From a virus, in the IMG/VR virus record IMGVR_UViG_3300033571_019537, positions 1 through 64,000 of that record: a stretch of DNA of 64,000 bases; one strand, 5' to 3'. The notes below the pieces were generated by a model that had not been told where the DNA came from, did no database searches, and saw only the letters and a program-made list of their open reading frames with translations. The translations under genes were made by a program, and so were the position numbers. This document shows, piece by piece, positions 60,803 to 64,000 of this stretch (position 1 is the stretch's first letter; each line of letters opens with the position of its first letter).

Positions 60803-61472
60803 GTTTATCCTTTTCAATCAAATAAGAATTATTTTTTATTTTAACTCCTTTATTTTCAAAAATCCATATTTTATCATCATTATCATGAAATATAAATAAA
60901 TCTTGTTTATAATCCTTTGCGAATTGATTTAAGTTAATAAAATAAACCTTTTCCCCTTCTTTTACAGATTTAACTTTTTTAATTTGTCCAGTCTTTCCAT
61001 CTATTATAATATCCTGTCCAATAAAATCTATTACTGAACCATCACCAGAAGTTACCTTAATTCTTTCATAAACTTCATTTAAACGACTTTCTACTATTTT
61101 CTCTGTCTTACTACCCCTTTCACGAGAAAACGTTATAAAATCAATTATTTGTGGTATTAGTGGGGAATTTGGTGAGAACATATCATTTCTATAATACCAA
61201 ATCATATTTAAAAGGTCATTATTCTTTTTTGAATCTAATCTAGTTTTTTGTTGCTCATAACCAAATTTCTTTCCTGAAATTTTTTCTAAATAAGGTAAAA
61301 CAACTTTTTGGAAAGTTGTATAATGAGTATTGATAAAATTTATATTACTCCAAGTAGGATTATCTTTTTCAGTTAAAGGTTTAACAACACCCCTTTTTTC
61401 TTCTGAATAAAAATCTTTAAATTGTTCTTTAACAATTTTATTTATAACATCTTTATAATCTTCTATAAACAT
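60786..61472 (-). CDS. Putative PD-(D/E)XK-like protein
   Basis: 228 residues. RGSKTEKIVESRLNEVYERI (Glu124/Glu128), SVIDFIGQDIIIDGKTG (Asp149, Asp154) and QIKKVKSV (Gln163-x-Lys165) have the order E, D, Q-x-K of phage and Vsr-like nuclease folds. The N-terminal part (1-110) is helical and unassigned. Probably a nuclease or nuclease-like protein; the Q-x-K version is common in active members, but the fit is only moderate. Confidence 0.5.
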   Translation of the reverse strand: MFIEDYKDVINKIVKEQFKDFYSEEKRGVVKPLTEKDNPTWSNINFINTHYTTFQKVVLPYLEKISGKKFGYEQQKTRLDSKKNNDLLNMIWYYRNDMFSPNSPLIPQIIDFITFSRERGSKTEKIVESRLNEVYERIKVTSGDGSVIDFIGQDIIIDGKTGQIKKVKSVKEGEKVYFINLNQFAKDYKQDLFIFHDNDDKIWIFENKGVKIKNNSYLIEKDKLIKIL

Positions 61473-61501
61473 GGATTAAATATAATGAAAAATTGCAGAA
61501 A

Positions 61502-61855
61502 TTAAATTTTTTCCACCAATTCAGTCAATTTCTGCAAATCTGAATTCTGAAAAGTTTGTTTTAATTTTTCAATAGTTTGTTGCAGTAATTCATCTTTCTT
61601 TTCCTTTTCAATATTATCATTAATCAATTTTTTAATATATTCAACAGATGATTCAATTTTACTTTCCTTTTCTGAATAAAAGAAAACAGTTTTTTTATTC
61701 ATTTCATTTAAATCTGAATTATCTTCACGAATTACTATAATCCCTTCACTTTCAGGAATAAACCAACTATTTTTAATGGAAATAGTGAAAAGGATATTTT
61801 CCTTTAAAAATTTAATTTCTTTAATATAATCTTTTAATTTTTCTAATTCTATCAT
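61502..61855 (-). CDS. Hypothetical coiled-coil protein
   Basis: 117 residues. Beta start (ILFTISIKNSWFIPESEGII), then a long charged helix (VEYIKKLINDNIEKEKKDEL). ATGA coupling with the membrane protein upstream. Confidence 0.55.
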   Translation of the reverse strand: MIELEKLKDYIKEIKFLKENILFTISIKNSWFIPESEGIIVIREDNSDLNEMNKKTVFFYSEKESKIESSVEYIKKLINDNIEKEKKDELLQQTIEKLKQTFQNSDLQKLTELVEKI

Positions 61856-62052
61856 AAAAATATTTTAAAAATATAAGTAAATATAAAAGATATTGCAAAC
61901 AACAAATACATTTTATCTCTTTTATCTAATATTATCGGTTCAGGAAATTCCTTTCTTAATTCCATTACAAAATCAAACAAATATTTTCCACATAAAAAAA
62001 TTGATACAAATAAACCAAATAATAAAACTATATTGATTAAATTAATTATCAT
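61852..62052 (-). CDS. Two-helix membrane protein
   Basis: 66 residues with two membrane helices: IINLINIVLLFGLFVSIFLCG and KMYLLFAISFIFTYIFKIFL. Start overlaps the preceding stop. Could belong to a lysis or membrane-modifying set; no direct sign. Confidence 0.55.
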   Translation of the reverse strand: MIINLINIVLLFGLFVSIFLCGKYLFDFVMELRKEFPEPIILDKRDKMYLLFAISFIFTYIFKIFL

Positions 62053-62264
62053 TTAATACCTCCCATATCTTTTAACATAAACAAAATAATTTTTCTTAAT
62101 TTAAGAGATTGTTTACGCATTTCATTTAAGTAACGTCTTGCAAGTTTACCATTTTTTTTAACACCAAATTCATCAAACTTGGTTATGTTTTTTTCTATTA
62201 AGAAATTAATATTTTTGTATCTTTCAATTTCTTCTTTTAATGATTTAAATTCTAATTCTGTCAT
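62049..62264 (-). CDS. Small basic helical protein, possibly histone-H1/Hc1-like
   Basis: 71 residues. Pattern 'F..Lk.ei......F.....nGKLARRYLNEMRKQSLKLRK' is similar in length and layout to Bacteroidota Hc1-like proteins (acidic helix, AxRaRk, then LRK). It lacks the usual Lys/Ala-rich tail. May bind DNA; low certainty. Confidence 0.45.
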   Translation of the reverse strand: MTELEFKSLKEEIERYKNINFLIEKNITKFDEFGVKKNGKLARRYLNEMRKQSLKLRKIILFMLKDMGGIK

Positions 62265-62266
62265 GG

Positions 62267-63001
62267 TTAATTTGTTTTTTCAGGAATGAATGTAAAACGG
62301 TAAAATTTATTATTTTCTTCATTATCATAAATTTTCAATGTTGGGTAAATTACTATACCTAAAGAATTTATTTTTTCTAAATTTTCTTTAACATAATCTT
62401 CTGTATAGGTTTCAACACCTAATGTTATATTATTTTCATTAGTCATTTTAAAACTACCATTACCATCACTAATTAAATCAAAAGAATCATGATAATTAAC
62501 AATTTTATTTTTTGTTAAAGAATAAGTAAACACTGGTAAATCTGTAACTAAAATTTTATCAGGATTAACCCCTAATTTTATATATCTTTCTTTTTCTTCT
62601 TCAATTGTATTAAATCTAACTTCTGATGAAATAGTTTTAATTTTTCTTTCACCAAACCATTTTGTCAAAAAAGATTTAATGTCAAAATTAAGCATATCTT
62701 GGATATATTTATCTTTTTTGTTATATTGTTTAATCAAATTTTCTTTATCCTTTTCTTGTTTTTTTAAAACATTTGTTAGATAATTCATTTCATTTTCTTC
62801 AAAAGTAAATTCGTCATATAATTCACCATTCAGGATTATATTATATGCAGATTTAATTCTGTCTTTTAAATTTTTTCTTTCATTCTTTAATTTAAAGACC
62901 ATTACATTCTTAGGGAAATTGGTTTGTGAGGTATTAATTACCTCATTTTCCATTATTAATTCTGAATTATTTCTTTTTGATTTTAATTTAATTGCGTTCA
63001 T
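62267..63001 (-). CDS. Hypothetical protein
   Basis: 244 residues. Begins MNAIKLKSKRNNSELI. Helical first half (KNLKDRIKSAYNIILNG, LKKQEKDKENLIKQYNKK) and a beta second half with KFYRFTFIPEK. A LKSK echo of the dispersed motif is at 5-8. First gene of the minus operon ending at 60.8 kb, divergent from the last modular gene. Confidence 0.5.
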   Translation of the reverse strand: MNAIKLKSKRNNSELIMENEVINTSQTNFPKNVMVFKLKNERKNLKDRIKSAYNIILNGELYDEFTFEENEMNYLTNVLKKQEKDKENLIKQYNKKDKYIQDMLNFDIKSFLTKWFGERKIKTISSEVRFNTIEEEKERYIKLGVNPDKILVTDLPVFTYSLTKNKIVNYHDSFDLISDGNGSFKMTNENNITLGVETYTEDYVKENLEKINSLGIVIYPTLKIYDNEENNKFYRFTFIPEKTN

Positions 63002-63050
63002 AATGCATAAATATAATAAATTATTCCAAAAATTAAAATATTTATTCTAT

Positions 63051-63968
63051 ATGAAATATATTCTTACCGAAAAACAATTAAAACTAATCGAAGATTTGGA
63101 GTTAAAAAGTCGTGCAAAAGACCAAGAAAAACAAAGGGAAGAATATATAAATCAGATTTTAAAAAAAGAAATTACTGATATTAATTACCAAGATTATAAT
63201 ATTTTAGGTGTACAAAAAAAAGATATATTAAATAAATTTACTGATTATTTAAAAGAAAAATATAAATTAGAACTAACAAAAAAAGTAATAATTTTTACTG
63301 ATGAACCAAATGTTATTGATTTTAGAATCTTCTTTGAAAAAAACATTGGTAAACATGAAGTTCATTTTTATTTTCATAATTTAAGTGGTTCAGATTTTTG
63401 GTTATTTAGGATTGATGTTGATAATCATAATCATATTGATTTTAGTTCAGAGATTCAATTTTCCAAATATCCATTTAAAACGATTGAACAATTAATAAAA
63501 TTACAGATTGAAAAATTGGAAAAGAAAGAAAATGTGAAAGAAAATTTAAACCTTAAATCTCGTGCAAATGACCAAGAAAAACAGGCAATAGAATATTATT
63601 CAAAAAAAATAATGAATGGTGAATATGAAGATATTCCAGAAAATATTATAAGAAAATTACCAAATGAAGTTTTATCAAAATATGTAAATTATTATTCAGA
63701 ATTAATTAAAAGGGATGTTAATGGTTTTTTGGAAATTGAAAATGAACATGAAATTCAAGGTGATTATACAAATCCTATTGATATTATTTTTGATTTATTA
63801 CCAAATAATATTAAACAAATTTATATTAATGGAAAATTAGAAAGAGATGATTGGTTTACCTTACTTGAATTTAAAAATTTAACTGATGAGCAAATAAAAA
63901 AATATATAGAACATAGAAAAGTGATTAAAATAAAACAACTTTACTTAGGGATGAATTTGAATTATTAA
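63051..63968 (+). CDS. Modular LKSRA protein, interrupted by a frameshift near the window end
   Basis: 305 codons from ATG 63051 (the longer upstream reading crosses the divergent gene). MKYILTEKQLKLIEDLELKSRA: the first LKSRA motif starts at residue 16 right after L-I-E. An alpha/beta module ends in KKENVKE, and a second LNLKSRANDQEKQ at 166 leads to KYI-type repeats (LPNEVLSKYVNYY, LPNNIKQIYINGK, LTDEQIKKYIEHR). The frame ends GMNLNY, but another frame from about 63936 reads DEFELLSEEMKNWYLNF, the next repeat unit, to the window edge. So the gene probably continues with a frameshift. Confidence 0.65.
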   Translation: MKYILTEKQLKLIEDLELKSRAKDQEKQREEYINQILKKEITDINYQDYNILGVQKKDILNKFTDYLKEKYKLELTKKVIIFTDEPNVIDFRIFFEKNIGKHEVHFYFHNLSGSDFWLFRIDVDNHNHIDFSSEIQFSKYPFKTIEQLIKLQIEKLEKKENVKENLNLKSRANDQEKQAIEYYSKKIMNGEYEDIPENIIRKLPNEVLSKYVNYYSELIKRDVNGFLEIENEHEIQGDYTNPIDIIFDLLPNNIKQIYINGKLERDDWFTLLEFKNLTDEQIKKYIEHRKVIKIKQLYLGMNLNY

Positions 63969-64000
63969 GTGAAGAAATGAAAAATTGGTATTTAAATTTT

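Noticed and set aside
62919-63050. Upstream extension of the last modular gene (MVCEVLITS...)
   Set aside because: It lies antisense in the divergent gene and is hydrophobic nonsense; ATG 63051 starts the conserved MKYILTE leader.

Overview
The window looks like a 64 kb piece of a very large, AT-rich tailed phage that infects a Bacteroidota host. Four things support this. (1) There are phage hallmarks: a T4 gp17-type terminase large subunit, a gp25-type baseplate wedge protein, a gp15-like tail protein, a gpI-like baseplate protein and PhoH. (2) Genes are densely packed, with many ATGA or TAATG stop/start overlaps and almost no intergenic DNA. (3) Several genes are preceded by -33/-7 promoters of the Bacteroidota type (TTG...TAnnTTTG), and the window encodes a sigma factor that resembles Bacteroidota primary sigma factors. 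(4) There are no clear Shine-Dalgarno sequences. I see no tRNA or rRNA genes. By eye, G+C is roughly a quarter.

Layout. 0-6 kb: a fibre-like protein, two paralogues of a TLWKSCM-motif family, a gp15-like tail protein, a small membrane protein and an AdoMet-decarboxylase-like protein. 6-14.2 kb: PhoH, a five-gene sugar/glycosyl-transfer operon, an ADP-ribosyltransferase-like modular protein and a two-domain glycosyltransferase. 14.2-16.5 kb: a decayed ART-like gene fused to the C-terminal half of an IS200/IS605 TnpB, then small unknown proteins. 16.5-22.1 kb: a CRISPR array and a compact cas6-cas5-cas7-cas3 operon (cas3 transcribed first). No cas8, cas1, cas2 or cas4 is seen. 22.1-30.2 kb: an M19-dipeptidase-like gene and a minus-strand accessory run with DHFR, an adenine-methyltransferase-like enzyme, a second ART-like protein, a NUMOD4 protein and a GT4 glycosyltransferase. 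30.2-47.3 kb: virion genes, including appendage proteins, gp25, the gpI-like baseplate protein and terminase. 47.3-51.3 kb: a 1200-residue modular protein and a PD-(D/E)XK nuclease. 51.4-60.8 kb: a plus-strand early/middle-type block with an HNH protein, a full-length glutamyl-tRNA synthetase, a kinase-phosphatase-ligase RNA repair protein, a second ligase and a sigma factor. 60.8-64 kb: small proteins and another modular protein cut by the window edge.

How the genes may work together (inference). The sigma factor and promoter types suggest staged transcription. PNKP-ligase, the second ligase and GltX suggest defence of the tRNA pool during infection. The CRISPR system has no adaptation genes, and its spacers are visibly richer in G+C than the phage, so it probably targets other DNA rather than this phage. 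The most unusual signal is a dispersed motif, LNLKSRAxxQEKQ. It occurs ten times in four proteins and is preceded in every copy by [LIV]-x-E, the type of site cut by T4 prohead protease. Several other proteins begin with a short peptide such as FFTVEE or MFINE that could play a similar role. Together these suggest a set of polyprotein-like, capsid-targeted proteins carrying ADP-ribosyltransferase-like and unknown domains that would be processed in the head and injected.
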